From: Streptomyces sp. NBC_01335
GTDB lineage: Bacteria > Actinomycetota > Actinomycetes > Streptomycetales > Streptomycetaceae
Assembly (NCBI RefSeq): GCF_035953295.1
Contig: NZ_CP108370.1
Coordinates: 2,728,001 to 2,792,000 of the forward strand
DNA length: 64,000 nt
Reading direction: 5' to 3'
The notes below the pieces were generated by a model, which was not told where the DNA came from, did no database searches, and was given only the letters and a program-made list of their open reading frames with translations. The translations under genes and the position numbers were made by a program. This document shows, piece after piece, positions 46,269 through 55,178 of the stretch; position 1 is the first letter of the stretch, and each line of letters opens with the position of its first letter.

Positions 46269-47489
46269 ATGAGCCAGGACTCCGCTTCCGTAACGGAGGC
46301 CGCACGGAAGTTGGCCGGGCGGCGACGCCGGGAAGTCGTAGCCGTACTGCTGTTCAGCGGTGGCCCGATCTTCGAGAGCTCCATCCCGCTCTCCGTCTTC
46401 GGCATCGACCGGCAGGACGCGGGCGTTCCCCGCTACCGCCTGCTGGTCTGTGGCGGGGAGGAAGGGCCGCTGCGCACCACCGGCGGCCTCGAACTCACCG
46501 CGCCGTACGGCCTGGAGGCGATCAGCAGGGCAGGCACCGTGGTGGTGCCCGCCTGGCGCTCGATCACCTCCCCGCCTCCGGTCGAGGCGCTCGACGCGCT
46601 GCGCCGCGCACACGAGGAGGGCGCCCGCATCGTCGGGCTCTGCACCGGGGCGTTCGTCCTCGCGGCCGCCGGGCTGCTGGACGGCCGCCCGGCGACGACG
46701 CACTGGATGTACGCGCCGACGCTGGCCAAGCGCTATCCGTCGGTGCACGTCGATCCGCGCGAGCTGTTCGTCGACGACGGTGACGTGCTCACCTCGGCGG
46801 GGACGGCCGCCGGGATCGATCTCTGCCTGCACATCGTGCGGACGGACCACGGCACGGAGGCCGCCGGCGCGCTGGCCCGCCGTCTCGTGGTGCCGCCGCG
46901 CCGCAGCGGCGGTCAGGAGCGCTACCTCGACAGGTCTTTACCCGAAGAGATCGGCTCCGACCCGCTCGCCGAGGTCGTGGCCTGGGCCCTGGAGCATCTG
47001 CACGAGCAGTTCGACGTGGAGACGCTGGCGGCCCGCGCGTACATGAGCCGCCGTACCTTCGACCGGCGCTTCCGCTCACTCACCGGCAGCGCTCCGCTCC
47101 AGTGGCTGATCACCCAGCGGGTGCTCCAGGCGCAGCGGCTGCTGGAGACGTCGGACTACTCGGTGGACGAGGTCGCGGGCCGCTGCGGCTTCCGTTCGCC
47201 GGTGGCGCTGCGCGGCCACTTCCGCCGCCAGCTGGGCTCCTCCCCCGCCGCGTACCGGGCCGCCTACCGGGCCCGCCGCCCGGGATCGGGGCCGGAGCCC
47301 GGCGCGGTGGAGGCGGTGGTGCCCGCGCAGGTCTCCTCGGCGGTACGGAGGATGCCGGGCGGTTCCACGGGGCTGGCCGCTTTCGCCGCCTCCCCGGGCA
47401 CGCCGGTCCTCCCGGACCGGCCGGACCGGAGCCCGGAGGGTTACCCCGGCGGGCGCCCGGCCCTGCCGGGACAGCGGAGCGCCCCGTAG
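46269..47489 (+). CDS. adpA: AdpA, AraC/XylS-type global developmental regulator
   Basis: 406 aa, the known AdpA length. Residues about 20-200 form the DJ-1/PfpI-like dimerisation domain ([39 protein letters not shown]), and residues about 235-335 the AraC DNA-binding domain ([40 protein letters not shown]). Codon 224 (46938-46940), in the linker between the domains, is TTA, so translation should depend on the bldA leucyl-tRNA. AdpA activates aerial growth and antibiotic genes. The ribosome site GAGGGGGG precedes the start. The neighbour orn and the ceb cluster further on repeat the S. coelicolor order around SCO2792. Confidence 0.95.
   Translation: MSQDSASVTEAARKLAGRRRREVVAVLLFSGGPIFESSIPLSVFGIDRQDAGVPRYRLLVCGGEEGPLRTTGGLELTAPYGLEAISRAGTVVVPAWRSITSPPPVEALDALRRAHEEGARIVGLCTGAFVLAAAGLLDGRPATTHWMYAPTLAKRYPSVHVDPRELFVDDGDVLTSAGTAAGIDLCLHIVRTDHGTEAAGALARRLVVPPRRSGGQERYLDRSLPEEIGSDPLAEVVAWALEHLHEQFDVETLAARAYMSRRTFDRRFRSLTGSAPLQWLITQRVLQAQRLLETSDYSVDEVAGRCGFRSPVALRGHFRRQLGSSPAAYRAAYRARRPGSGPEPGAVEAVVPAQVSSAVRRMPGGSTGLAAFAASPGTPVLPDRPDRSPEGYPGGRPALPGQRSAP
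46938..46940 (+). promoter_or_regulatory. TTA codon in adpA (bldA control point)
   Basis: In-frame codon 224 of adpA reads TTA in the context RS-Leu-PEE. TTA codons are very rare in Streptomyces, and this one in adpA is conserved in the genus. Confidence 0.9.
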
Positions 47490-47499
47490 GGTGGGGTCC

Positions 47500-48105
47500 A
47501 TGAACGACCGCATGGTATGGATCGACTGCGAGATGACCGGGCTCTCGTTGACGCAGGACGCACTCATCGAGGTGGCGGCTCTGGTCACCGACTCGGAGTT
47601 GAACGTGCTCGGCGAAGGGGTGGACATCGTGATCCGCCCGCCGGACGCGGCCCTGGAGACCATGCCCGAGGTGGTGCGGCGTATGCACACCACCTCGGGC
47701 CTCCTCGACGAGCTGGCCGGGGGCACCACCCTGGCCGACGCCGAGGCCCAGGTGCTGGCGTACGTGCGCGAGCACGTGAAGGAGCCGGGCAAGGCCCCGC
47801 TCTGCGGAAACTCCGTCGGCACCGACCGGGGCTTCCTCGCGCGCGACATGCAGGCGCTGGAGGGGTACCTCCATTACCGCATCGTCGACGTGTCCTCCAT
47901 CAAGGAGCTGTCCCGGCGCTGGTACCCGAAGGCGTACTTCAACAGCCCGGACAAGAGTGGCAACCACCGGGCACTGGCCGACATCCGCGAATCCATCGCG
48001 GAGCTGCGCTACTACCGTGAGGCCGTCTTCGTGCCTCAGCCCGGCCCGGACTCGGACCGCGCCAAGGAGATCGCCGCCCGCCACGTGGTCCCGGCCGAGC
48101 AGTAG
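47500..48105 (+). CDS. orn: Oligoribonuclease
   Basis: 201 aa. DEDDh 3'-5' exonuclease: [20 protein letters not shown] holds the first Asp-x-Glu pair, [15 protein letters not shown] the second Asp, and [18 protein letters not shown] the final His and Asp. It degrades 2-5-mer RNAs and the pGpG dinucleotide made from cyclic di-GMP, which ties it to BldD signalling. ATG at 47500 was chosen over a GTG nine bases earlier. It follows adpA by 10 bases, a conserved pair in Streptomyces. Confidence 0.93.
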   Translation: MNDRMVWIDCEMTGLSLTQDALIEVAALVTDSELNVLGEGVDIVIRPPDAALETMPEVVRRMHTTSGLLDELAGGTTLADAEAQVLAYVREHVKEPGKAPLCGNSVGTDRGFLARDMQALEGYLHYRIVDVSSIKELSRRWYPKAYFNSPDKSGNHRALADIRESIAELRYYREAVFVPQPGPDSDRAKEIAARHVVPAEQ

Positions 48106-48258
48106 GGCCTGCCGGCCGCACCCCTGCGAACCCCCTGTTCACGGGCCCGGGAGGGCCTGTGGACGGGGCCGCGGAGGGGGCCACCGAAAGGTGGCGCGAG
48201 CACCCTCGAAAACCCTGTACACTTTTTCTCGGCCGGTCGGAAACGCCCGGACGAACAT

Positions 48259-48332
48259 GGTGGGTATAGCTCAGATGGTAGAGCACCTGGTTGTGGTCCA
48301 GGATGTCGCGGGTTCGAGTCCCGTTACTCACC
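48259..48332 (+). tRNA. tRNA-His (anticodon GTG)
   Basis: Cloverleaf: acceptor GTGGGTA/TACTCAC with one G-T pair, D arm GCTCAGATGGTAGAGC, anticodon arm CCTGG-TTGTGGT-CCAGG with anticodon GTG, T arm CGGG-TTCGAGT-CCCG. The extra G at 48259 faces discriminator C at 48332, the special G-1:C73 pair of tRNA-His. CCA is not encoded. A TACACT -10-like element is at 48218-48223. Confidence 0.95.
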
Positions 48333-48338
48333 CTTGAA

Positions 48339-48378
48339 GAAGAAGGCCCGGACTGCGGAAGCAGTCCGGGCCTTCTTC
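48339..48378 (+). terminator. Terminator after tRNA-His
   Basis: Perfect 18-bp stem GAAGAAGGCCCGGACTGC with its complement and a GGAA loop, starting seven bases after the tRNA; it ends CCTTCTTCG. It would also stop transcripts of the 2H gene from the other strand. Confidence 0.9.
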
Positions 48379-48389
48379 GTGCGTTCCCG

Positions 48390-49000
48390 TCACACGGTCC
48401 CCAGGGGCACCCGGGCACAGGTCTCCCACTCGTACATCTGCCGGTCGCGGCCGATGACGATCAGCTCGGCGGACGTGATCCGTGCGGTCGCCGCGGACAC
48501 CCCGAGTGCGTCCAGCGCTTCGGCGATCGGCCCCGCCGGGCCGGTGGAGGCGCTGTAGGCGACGGACACGTGCGGGCGGAACCCTTCTGCCCGCTCCGGC
48601 ACCTCCTGCAGGACGTCCCCGATCGCGGCCCTGATGGCGTCCCGGACCGCGTGCACGGGGTCGGCGGGGAGGGCGGGCAGCCGGATCGCTTCGGGGGCGA
48701 GGACGGCGGACCCGGCGCCGAACCGGACGTCGAAGGCGGGAACGGCCGTGAGCCGCTCTCCGGCAGCTGCGGCGATCCGGTCCACGACGCCGGTCCGACC
48801 TCGTCCACGAAACCGATGCCCTGCATCGTCAGGTGCAGCCACTCGTCGGGGACGAGGGTCAGGCCGTCCAGGCCGGCGAGGCCGCCCCGGTAGGCGGCAG
48901 CCGCACGGTGCAGGTCCTCCTGCCCGCCGAAGGTCAGATGCCAGGTGTAGGACCTCCGGCCGGGGCTCCACCCGGGCCGCCACCACCAGTGGTCACGCAT
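48390..49000 (-). pseudogene. 2'-5' RNA ligase-like (2H phosphoesterase), frameshifted
   Basis: Two adjacent frames together make one 2H phosphoesterase of about 203 aa. The N-terminal part (from ATG at 49000, MRDHWWWRPGWSPG) includes the first motif LHLTMQGIGFVDEV; the reading then shifts near 48796-48803, in GAGGTCGGACCGG, and continues in the next frame with RTGVVDRIAAAAGERL and the second motif RPHVSVAYSAS. Both HxT/S motifs are intact, so one base appears missing at the junction. It is either a true single-base deletion or a sequencing error. The family (LigT, YjcG, CPDase-like) acts on cyclic phosphates or 2'-5' links; its role here is unknown. Confidence 0.75.
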
Positions 49001-49136
49001 GAGCTCAGATCCTGTGGTCATGGCCGGAGATCACATCAGGCAGGCCGCCCCTTGGCCAGAGGGTGACGCGGAGCGGTCGAGCCGACGTGGGAGGGAGGCG
49101 CCTCCCGGGCCCGTGACCGGCGTAACGTCGGCGCAC

Positions 49137-49523
49137 ATGGTGCACGTACTGAGCAGCCGGACGCTGTTGCGTCCCACCGACCCCGAGCGCACCCGCGCCT
49201 TCTACGGCCAGGCCCTCGGCCTGGCGGTCCACCGCGAGTTCGGTACCGGCCCGGAGCGCGGCACGGTCTACTTCCTGGGCGGCGGGTTCCTCGAAGTCTC
49301 CGGCCGGGGCGACACCCCGCCCTCCCCCGACCTGCGGCTCTGGCTCCAGGTCGCCGACGTCGCCGCCGCCCACGAGGAACTCCGCGCACGCGGTGTACCG
49401 ATCCTGCGGCCGCCCGTCCAGGAGCCGTGGGGGCTGATCGAGATGTGGATCGCCGACCCGGACGGGCTGCGCATCGCGGTGATCGAGGTCCCGGCGGACC
49501 ACCCGTTGCGCAGCCGCCCCTGA
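49137..49523 (+). CDS. VOC family (glyoxalase/bleomycin-resistance fold) protein
   Basis: 128 aa from ATG at 49137. Two beta-alpha-beta-beta-beta modules: RTLLRPTDPERTRAFYGQAL opens the first, and QEPWGLIEMWIADPDGLRIA gives the metal-binding Glu near the end. The usual first His is not obvious (HVLSS at the start could supply it). Members act as lyases, dioxygenases or drug-binding proteins; no specific role can be given. The stop codon lies within the first unit of a 15-bp tandem repeat. It is divergent from the frameshifted 2H gene. Confidence 0.82.
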   Translation: MVHVLSSRTLLRPTDPERTRAFYGQALGLAVHREFGTGPERGTVYFLGGGFLEVSGRGDTPPSPDLRLWLQVADVAAAHEELRARGVPILRPPVQEPWGLIEMWIADPDGLRIAVIEVPADHPLRSRP

Positions 49524-49559
49524 GGAGCCCGCCCCTGAGAAGCCCGTTCCTGGGGAGCC
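49515..49559. repeat. 15-bp tandem repeat, three units, spanning the VOC stop codon
   Basis: CGCCCCTGAGGAGCC, CGCCCCTGAGAAGCC and CGTTCCTGGGGAGCC. The TGA stop (49521-49523) is in unit 1; unit 2 repeats the TGA and unit 3 has TGG. Confidence 0.9.
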
Positions 49560-49604
49560 AGGCCCGGACCCGGCCGCCCTGACGGATCAGCCGGTCCGCG
49601 CGGC

Positions 49605-51692
49605 TCAGCCGCCCGTGGGCGCCTCGCCGGCCCGGGCTCGCGGCGCGCTCCTGGTGTCGAGGTGCGCGATGACCGTGGTGTGGAACCGGTGCACCGCGTC
49701 GTCGACGCTCCGGATGAACCCGGACTCGGCGCTGCCACGGCCGCTGCCCATGCCCTTGAGGAGGGAGAGCCGGAACCCGGTGATCTGCGATCCGTCCTTG
49801 GGGAGCAGGTCGGCGGGCTCGGGCCGCAGTCGCTCCAGCGTGCCGCGCGGGCCCGGTGTCTCCCCGTCGAGGAGCGTCTCGATGTGCAGATCGGCGGGTG
49901 CGGAGTCGAGTTGACGCAGGAACCGTTTGACCCGGCTCAGCGGGTAGCCCTGCCCGGCCCACGGCACCTCGACGGAGGTCCGGAGCTTTCCCGTCCGCAG
50001 GTCCGCCGCCAGCGTCAGCGCGCCCGGCATGCCCTCGATACGGAGTCCGGCCTCCAACCGGCCCTGCGCGCACAGGTGATCGGCCTGCTCGGTACGCCGC
50101 GCGGTCGGGTCCGCGCCGCGCCGGGTGCGCTGGAGGGGCAGCACCTTCTGCCCGAGTTCGCCGCCCAGCCGCAGGCAGACCTGGCGCACCAGGCGTTCCC
50201 AGCTCTCGATGACCTGTACGGCCCGGGGGTCACCCACGCAGAGGGTCTCGTCGTCGATCCCCTTGCGGACCGGGACCCAGGCGGCGCCCATGTTCTGGAA
50301 GCCGTGGCAGCCGGAGTTCTCGTGCTGGAGGTACTGGAGCAGCTCCGCGAGGATCCAGACGTGCGCGGCGTTGCCGACGCCTTCGTGCCGGATGAGCATC
50401 TGGGCCTGGTGGGCGACGTCGGCCCAGGAGAGGTGCCAGAGGGCGACCTTGTGCTTGCGACGCCCGTCCACGCGTACGGAGACCAGCGGGCTGCCTTCCA
50501 GCGCGACGTCGTTGGAGAGCGTGATGACGGCCTCGTACCCCCGGCGGGCGGCGATGTCCATGTACGCCTGCACCTGGTCGTCCTTGAGGGGGTTTCCGTT
50601 CGTCTTCGTCTCCACGAGGGCGGTCCAGAGCTTGCCCGCGCGCTCGACGCGGATCACGCCGTCCGGCCGCCTCGGGCTGTCCCCGTGCGGCAGCGACACC
50701 TCGGTGAACGTCTCCATGCGCCCCGCCGGTGCGCCGAATCCGGCGGTGAGCCGCCGTCCGAACTCGGGGACCTGGGCCATCACCGCGAGGACGACGGACG
50801 TGGCCCGGGTCTCGCGCTCCCGGTCGTTCCTGAGGGCGGGTACGGGGAAGAGCCGGGCCGGCTGCCAGGCGTCGGTCTCCGCGAGCGACTTCTTCGCCGT
50901 CCGCTGGATGGTGACCTTCTTCCGGGCGGTACGCGGACGACGCGAGACGGGTACCGCCGCCTCGGGCACCGCGGCGGTCCCGGCCACGCTCCGGGGAGAG
51001 GGCACGGTGGCCCCGGGTGCGCCGGAAGGGGCCTCCGGCGCCGCCTCATCCGGTCCGGGTACCTCGGGGACCGCCTGAGCACCCTCCTCCGCAGAGGCCG
51101 CCTCTTCGGCCTCCTCGGACTCAGCCGCCTCGGCCTCCGTCGCCGCGTCGTCGTCGATGTCCACGCCGAAGTCCGTGGCCAGACCCGCCAGTCCGGAGGC
51201 GTACCCCTGTCCGACCGCGCGGAACTTCCACTCGCCGGCCCGCCGGTAGAGCTCGCCGAAGACGAGAGCGCTGACCTCGCCCGCCTCTTCGACGGCGAAG
51301 GAGAGCAGCCCTTCGCCCGAGCTGTCCGCGAGGGTGAGACGCACGTCGTCGAGCTCGCCGAACCGGGCGCCTCCGTAACGGCTGGCCGCGACGACCAGAC
51401 GGTCGACGGACGCCGGAACCGCGTCGAGGTCGAAGCTGATCCGGTCCTCGTCGCCGTCGGCGGAGGGCGTCTTCCCGAGGAGCTGCACGCTTCCGTCACC
51501 CGCGGCCGGGGTGTTGTAGAAGCAGAAGTCGGTGTCGTCCCGCACCTTGCCGTTCTCGTCGAGCAGCAGCACCGAGACGTCCGCGTCGCCCTCCCCCGTG
51601 GCGCTGCTCCAGCCCAGGCTCACGACGACCGATCCGACGTCCTCGCTCAGCGTGGACAGCCCGACGTTCGCGCCCTTGACCATGGTGCGCAT
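49605..51692 (-). CDS. TerD domain fused to a PD-(D/E)XK nuclease-like domain
   Basis: 695 aa from ATG at 51692 behind GGGGGG; a second ATG follows three codons later. Residues 4-177 are a TerD/CABP stress domain: VKGANVGLSTL, VVVSLGWSS, DVSVLLLDENGKV, DFCFYNTP, GDEDRISFDLDAVP and AVGQGYASGLAGLATDFGV, including the Asp/Gly calcium-binding loops. A low-complexity acidic then basic linker (178-285) leads to a C-terminal region with RPDGVIRVERAGK (Asp about 344) and ALVETKTNGNPLK (Glu about 362, Lys about 364), the spacing of a PD-(D/E)XK nuclease. The last 230 residues are not recognised. TerD proteins belong to tellurite/stress complexes that have been proposed to process nucleic acids. It stands alone. 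Confidence 0.8.
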   Translation of the reverse strand: MRTMVKGANVGLSTLSEDVGSVVVSLGWSSATGEGDADVSVLLLDENGKVRDDTDFCFYNTPAAGDGSVQLLGKTPSADGDEDRISFDLDAVPASVDRLVVAASRYGGARFGELDDVRLTLADSSGEGLLSFAVEEAGEVSALVFGELYRRAGEWKFRAVGQGYASGLAGLATDFGVDIDDDAATEAEAAESEEAEEAASAEEGAQAVPEVPGPDEAAPEAPSGAPGATVPSPRSVAGTAAVPEAAVPVSRRPRTARKKVTIQRTAKKSLAETDAWQPARLFPVPALRNDRERETRATSVVLAVMAQVPEFGRRLTAGFGAPAGRMETFTEVSLPHGDSPRRPDGVIRVERAGKLWTALVETKTNGNPLKDDQVQAYMDIAARRGYEAVITLSNDVALEGSPLVSVRVDGRRKHKVALWHLSWADVAHQAQMLIRHEGVGNAAHVWILAELLQYLQHENSGCHGFQNMGAAWVPVRKGIDDETLCVGDPRAVQVIESWERLVRQVCLRLGGELGQKVLPLQRTRRGADPTARRTEQADHLCAQGRLEAGLRIEGMPGALTLAADLRTGKLRTSVEVPWAGQGYPLSRVKRFLRQLDSAPADLHIETLLDGETPGPRGTLERLRPEPADLLPKDGSQITGFRLSLLKGMGSGRGSAESGFIRSVDDAVHRFHTTVIAHLDTRSAPRARAGEAPTGG

Positions 51693-52256
51693 GTGGCCCC
51701 CCAGATGCACTGCCGCTTCGGAACGCACCCGGCGGCTCAACGTGTGACCAGGTGTGGTGCGTCACACACTCGCCGTACCTGGCGCACTGTAGCCCGCGCG
51801 GTGGAGTCGATGTGGTGACCATGTGAAATTTTCCCTTTCCCTTACCGATCCCCCCGCAGTGGACGCGCCGGGAGCGGGCCGTGGAGTGGCTGTCGCGGGA
51901 CCACCCCGTGCCGTCGTCCTGGTACGGGCACGCGGCGCGGCGTACGGAGATCGGCAGGCGGACCGGGGCGCCGCGCGAAGTACCGCTGCGGGGGGTGCGG
52001 TTCGGCTCGCCCCACGATGCCCGGCGGTGGCTGCGCGGGACCCCGCGCGGGAGGATGCGGGGCCCCGTCCGACGTGGCGGCCTGCGCGGCATGAGGGGGC
52101 ACTCCCCCGCCCGACGGCTGCCCCGGCGCCCGGCCCGGCCGCGGCCGCACCGGACGGTCGCCCCACCCGGCGGCCCCCTCCGACGGGCCCGTCCGGCGGC
52201 CCCGTCCCGCGGCCCCGTCCGCTGCCCGGGAGCCGTTCGGGAGCCGTTCGGAGGTC
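51693..52256. other. Intergenic region between TerD-nuclease and cebR
   Basis: 564 bases. The first 150 bases contain the TerD-nuclease promoter. The rest includes a possible short rightward reading frame (51881-52327) listed separately. The sequence just before the cebR stop carries repeated GGCCCCGTCC-type elements. Confidence 0.5.
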
Positions 52257-52327
52257 TCACGAGGAGGCGCGGACGACCAGTTCGGTCGGGAGCACCAGGT
52301 GGCGGCGCTCGTCGGTGGGGTCGGTGA
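51881..52327 (+). CDS. Doubtful small ORF or gene remnant
   Basis: 148 aa if translated from GTG at 51881 with GGGAG upstream. The first 55 codons (VEWLSRDHPVPSSWYGHAAR, then RTEIGRRTGAPREVPLRGV) have over 90 percent G or C in the third position and look like real protein. The rest is Arg/Pro-rich and resembles noncoding GC-rich DNA, and the frame runs 71 bases into the cebR gene. It may be the stub of a decayed gene or a short real one ending by frameshift. I do not recognise the sequence. Confidence 0.25.
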   Translation: MEWLSRDHPVPSSWYGHAARRTEIGRRTGAPREVPLRGVRFGSPHDARRWLRGTPRGRMRGPVRRGGLRGMRGHSPARRLPRRPARPRPHRTVAPPGGPLRRARPAAPSRGPVRCPGAVREPFGGLTRRRGRPVRSGAPGGGARRWGR

Positions 52328-53288
52328 TCTGCTGGAGCAGGACCTCGGTCATGGCGCGCCCCATCTCCTCTATCGGCTGGCGGACGCTGGTGAGGCCGGG
52401 TTCCATGTGGCGGGCCACCACGGAGTCGTCGAAGCCGACGATGGCCACGTCGTCCGGGATGCGGCGGCCGGCCTCGCGCAGTACGTGGCGGGCGCCTGCC
52501 GCCATCACGTCGGAGGCGGCGAAGACGGCGTCCAGGTCGGGGTGGCGGGCGAGCAGTTCGGTCATCGCGCGGGCGCCGCCCTCCTCGGTGAAGTCGGCGA
52601 GGGCGATGAGGCGTTCGTCCGGGGCGAGGCCGGCTTCGGCGAGGGCCCTGCGGTAGCCGTCCAGGCGGCGCTGGGCGCCGTAGACCTCCAGCCGGCCGGT
52701 GATGGTGCCGATGGTCCGGCGGCCCTGTTCGATGAGGTGGGCGACGGCGCTGCGGCCGCCCTGGAAGTTGTCGGAGTCGACCGAGGCGAGCGGTTCGTCG
52801 GCGCCGCGCTGGCCGCTGATGACGCACGGCATGCCGAGCTGTTCCAGGAGTTCGGGCAGCGGGTCGTCGGCGTGCACGGAGACGAGCAGGACGCCGTCCA
52901 CGCGGTGCGCGGTGAGGTACTGGGCGAGTCTGCGGCGCTCGCGGTCGTTGCCGGCGAGGGTGAGGAGCAGCTGCATGTCGGTGTCGGCGAGGGCGGCGCC
53001 CACTCCGCGCACGATGTCGGAGAAGTACGGCTCGGCGAAGAAGCGGGCCTCGGGCTCGGGTACCACGAGCGCGATGGCGTCCGTGCGGTTTCCGGCCAGG
53101 GCACGAGCCGCGCGATTGGGTACGTACCCCAGTTCGGCGATGGCGGCTTCGACCACTTCGCGGGTCTGGTCGCTGACCCGCGGCGATCCGTTGATGACGC
53201 GGGAGACCGTGCCGCGGCCCACACCCGCTTTGACGGCGACCTCTTCGAGCGTCGGCCGCCCACCGCCCCGTACGCGTGCTGACACCAT
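52257..53288 (-). CDS. cebR: CebR, LacI-type repressor of cellobiose/cello-oligosaccharide genes
   Basis: 343 aa from ATG at 53288 behind GGGAGG; a longer frame to 53591 would cover the operator and is rejected. Helix-turn-helix: PTLEEVAVKAGVGRGTVSRV; hinge PNRAARALAGNRT; effector domain with SVDSDNFQGG and VGFDDSVVARHMEPGLTSVR. CebR binds TGGGAGCGCTCCCA and is released by cellobiose. Three such palindromes lie in this locus (53403, 55076, 59243). It is the last gene on the leftward ceb-bglC strand, with its own box upstream, so autoregulation is likely. In S. scabies and S. griseus the same repressor controls the whole set. Confidence 0.93.
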   Translation of the reverse strand: MVSARVRGGGRPTLEEVAVKAGVGRGTVSRVINGSPRVSDQTREVVEAAIAELGYVPNRAARALAGNRTDAIALVVPEPEARFFAEPYFSDIVRGVGAALADTDMQLLLTLAGNDRERRRLAQYLTAHRVDGVLLVSVHADDPLPELLEQLGMPCVISGQRGADEPLASVDSDNFQGGRSAVAHLIEQGRRTIGTITGRLEVYGAQRRLDGYRRALAEAGLAPDERLIALADFTEEGGARAMTELLARHPDLDAVFAASDVMAAGARHVLREAGRRIPDDVAIVGFDDSVVARHMEPGLTSVRQPIEEMGRAMTEVLLQQITDPTDERRHLVLPTELVVRASS

Positions 53289-53402
53289 GTCCGCCTCCCG
53301 TTTCGCCGTCAACTTCTCACAGTCGAATATGTCGAACCAAGCCCTGTCGAAAGATTCCCTTGACACGTTTCCGGACCCGGGGGCTGCCGAAGAGCACCAA
53401 AT

Positions 53403-53418
53403 TTGGGAGCGCTCCCAA
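53403..53418. promoter_or_regulatory. CebR box upstream of cebR
   Basis: TTGGGAGCGCTCCCAA, a perfect 16-bp palindrome containing the CebR consensus, 115 bases upstream of the cebR start. Confidence 0.92.
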
Positions 53419-53447
53419 TCGTACGGGACTCCTTTCGGGCAACACGA

Positions 53448-53476
53448 AGACCCGGCTGCATTGAGCAGCCGGGTCT
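53448..53476 (-). terminator. Terminator after bglC
   Basis: AGACCCGGCTGC pairs perfectly with GCAGCCGGGTCT around an ATTGA loop, about 150 bases past the bglC stop. Confidence 0.75.
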
Positions 53477-53622
53477 CGGTGCCGGGGGCGTGTGGAGCGC
53501 CCCCGTGACGCAGGGTGGCGGGGAGGCCGTCTGCGCCGAGGGGGTGCCGGGGGCATCGGGGCCGGTCAGGCGGCCACGACTCCCCCGGCACCCCCGGGCT
53601 CGACGCCGCGGGTGCGGAAGTG

Positions 53623-55074
53623 TCAGTCCTGCGGCAGGCCGTGACGGCGGATCACGTCGGTGTACCAGCGGGCGCTCGCCTTGGGGATGCGGGTCTGCGT
53701 GGCGTAGTCGACGTAGACCATGCCGAAGCGCTTCGAATAGCCGTACGCCCACTCGAAGTTGTCCATCAGCGACCAGAGGAAGTAGCCGCGGACGTCCGCG
53801 CCGTCGGCGATCGCGCGGCGGACCGCGTCGATGTGGCCGTGCAGGTACGCGATGCGCTCCGGGTCCTCGACGCGGCCCTCGGGCGAGACGTAGTCGTCGA
53901 AGGCGGCGCCGTTCTCGGTGACCATGAGGGCGACGTCGGGGAACTCGCGGGCGGTGTCGACCAGCAGGGCGTGCAGGCCGTCGGGGTCGACGGACCAGTC
54001 CATCGCCGTGACGGGCTTGCCCTCGGCCTTGTGGAAGGCCACGTGCTCCGAGCCGGGCCACGGCGAGTGCGCGCTGTCGCCGTGCGCGTGGCTGTTGCTC
54101 TCCGCGCCGCCGCCCGACGGGTCGGTGACGAGCGTCGGCGCGTAGTAGTTGATGCCGAGGACGTCGATCGGGCGGGAGATCGTCGCCAGGTCGCCGTCGT
54201 GCACCAGCTTCGACCAGTCGACGAGGTGCTTGGTGTCGGCGATCAGGTCCTCGGGGTAGGCGCCGTGCAGCATCGGGCCGGTGAAGACCCGGTTGCCGAC
54301 CGCGTCGATGCGGCGGGCCGCGTCGACGTCGCCGGGGGCGTCGCTGAGCGGGCGCACCTGGTGGAGGTTGAGGGTGACCGAGGTCTGCGCGCTGGCGGGG
54401 ATGGAAGCGCGCAGAGCCTCGATCGCCCGTCCGTGGGCGAGGTTGAGGTGGTGGGCCGCCTGGAGGGACGCGCCGGGGTCGGTACGGCCGGGGGCGTGGA
54501 CGCCCGAGGCGTAACCGAGGTAGGCGGAGCACCAGGGCTCGTTGAGCGTGGTCCACGTGCCGACGCGGTCGCCGAGGGCGCCGGCCATGATCGCCGCGTA
54601 GTCGGCGAACCGCTCGGCGGTGGCGCGCTCGGGCCAGCCGCCGGCGTCCTCCAGCTCCTGCGGAAGGTCCCAGTGGTACAGGGTCGCGACGGGCTGGATG
54701 CCCGCTTCCAGCAGCTCGTCGACGAGCTTGCGGTAGAAGTCGAGGCCGCGCTCGACGGCCGGGCCGCGGCCGGTGGGCTGGACGCGGGACCAGGAGATGG
54801 AGAAGCGGTAGGCGCCGAGACCCAGCTCCTTCATCATCGCCACGTCGCTGCGGTAGCGGTGGTAGTGGTCCCCGGCGATGTCACCGGTGTCGCCGTTGTG
54901 GACCTTGCCGGGGGTGTGGGAGAAGGTGTCCCAGATGGACGGCGTACGGCCGTCCTCCGAGGCCGCTCCTTCGACCTGGTAGGCGGCGGTGGCCGCGCCC
55001 CAGACGAACCCGGGCGGGAAGACGAGGGCGTCGGCGGCCTGCTTGGGGGCGAGGTCAGGGCGTACAGCTGTCAT
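53623..55074 (-). CDS. bglC: Beta-glucosidase, GH1
   Basis: 483 aa from ATG at 55074. GH1 hallmarks: [20 protein letters not shown] at the N-terminus, the acid/base Glu in [15 protein letters not shown], the nucleophile Glu in [14 protein letters not shown], and [20 protein letters not shown]. No signal peptide, so it acts in the cytoplasm on cellobiose and cello-oligosaccharides brought in by CebEFG, giving glucose. A CebR box (55076-55089) ends one base before the start codon and contains the GGGAG ribosome site, so bound repressor may also mask translation. It follows cebG by 104 bases. Confidence 0.94.
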   Translation of the reverse strand: MTAVRPDLAPKQAADALVFPPGFVWGAATAAYQVEGAASEDGRTPSIWDTFSHTPGKVHNGDTGDIAGDHYHRYRSDVAMMKELGLGAYRFSISWSRVQPTGRGPAVERGLDFYRKLVDELLEAGIQPVATLYHWDLPQELEDAGGWPERATAERFADYAAIMAGALGDRVGTWTTLNEPWCSAYLGYASGVHAPGRTDPGASLQAAHHLNLAHGRAIEALRASIPASAQTSVTLNLHQVRPLSDAPGDVDAARRIDAVGNRVFTGPMLHGAYPEDLIADTKHLVDWSKLVHDGDLATISRPIDVLGINYYAPTLVTDPSGGGAESNSHAHGDSAHSPWPGSEHVAFHKAEGKPVTAMDWSVDPDGLHALLVDTAREFPDVALMVTENGAAFDDYVSPEGRVEDPERIAYLHGHIDAVRRAIADGADVRGYFLWSLMDNFEWAYGYSKRFGMVYVDYATQTRIPKASARWYTDVIRRHGLPQD

Positions 55075-55075
55075 G

Positions 55076-55089
55076 CGGGAGCGCTCCCA
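55076..55089. promoter_or_regulatory. CebR box overlapping the bglC ribosome-binding site
   Basis: CGGGAGCGCTCCCA: 13 of 14 positions of the CebR consensus. On the minus strand it reads TGGGAGCGCTCCCG and stops one base short of the bglC ATG (55072-55074). Confidence 0.88.
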
Positions 55090-55178
55090 TGGATGAAGAG
55101 GAAGAGGGGGGATCCGGTGCCCGCGCGGGCACCGGTGGGGGCGTCGCGCGGGCGCCCGGAGGTGCGGGCCGGGGTGTG

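Larger units (their letters stand above)
53289..53622. other. cebR promoter region and bglC 3' end
   Basis: 334 bases between bglC and cebR. It holds the bglC terminator (53448-53476) and a CebR palindrome (53403-53418). No gene is visible. Confidence 0.7.

Noticed and set aside
48259..48378. tRNA-His as an integration (att) site
   Set aside because: No integrase, no repeated tRNA 3' end and no foreign segment nearby; the following hairpin is an ordinary terminator.
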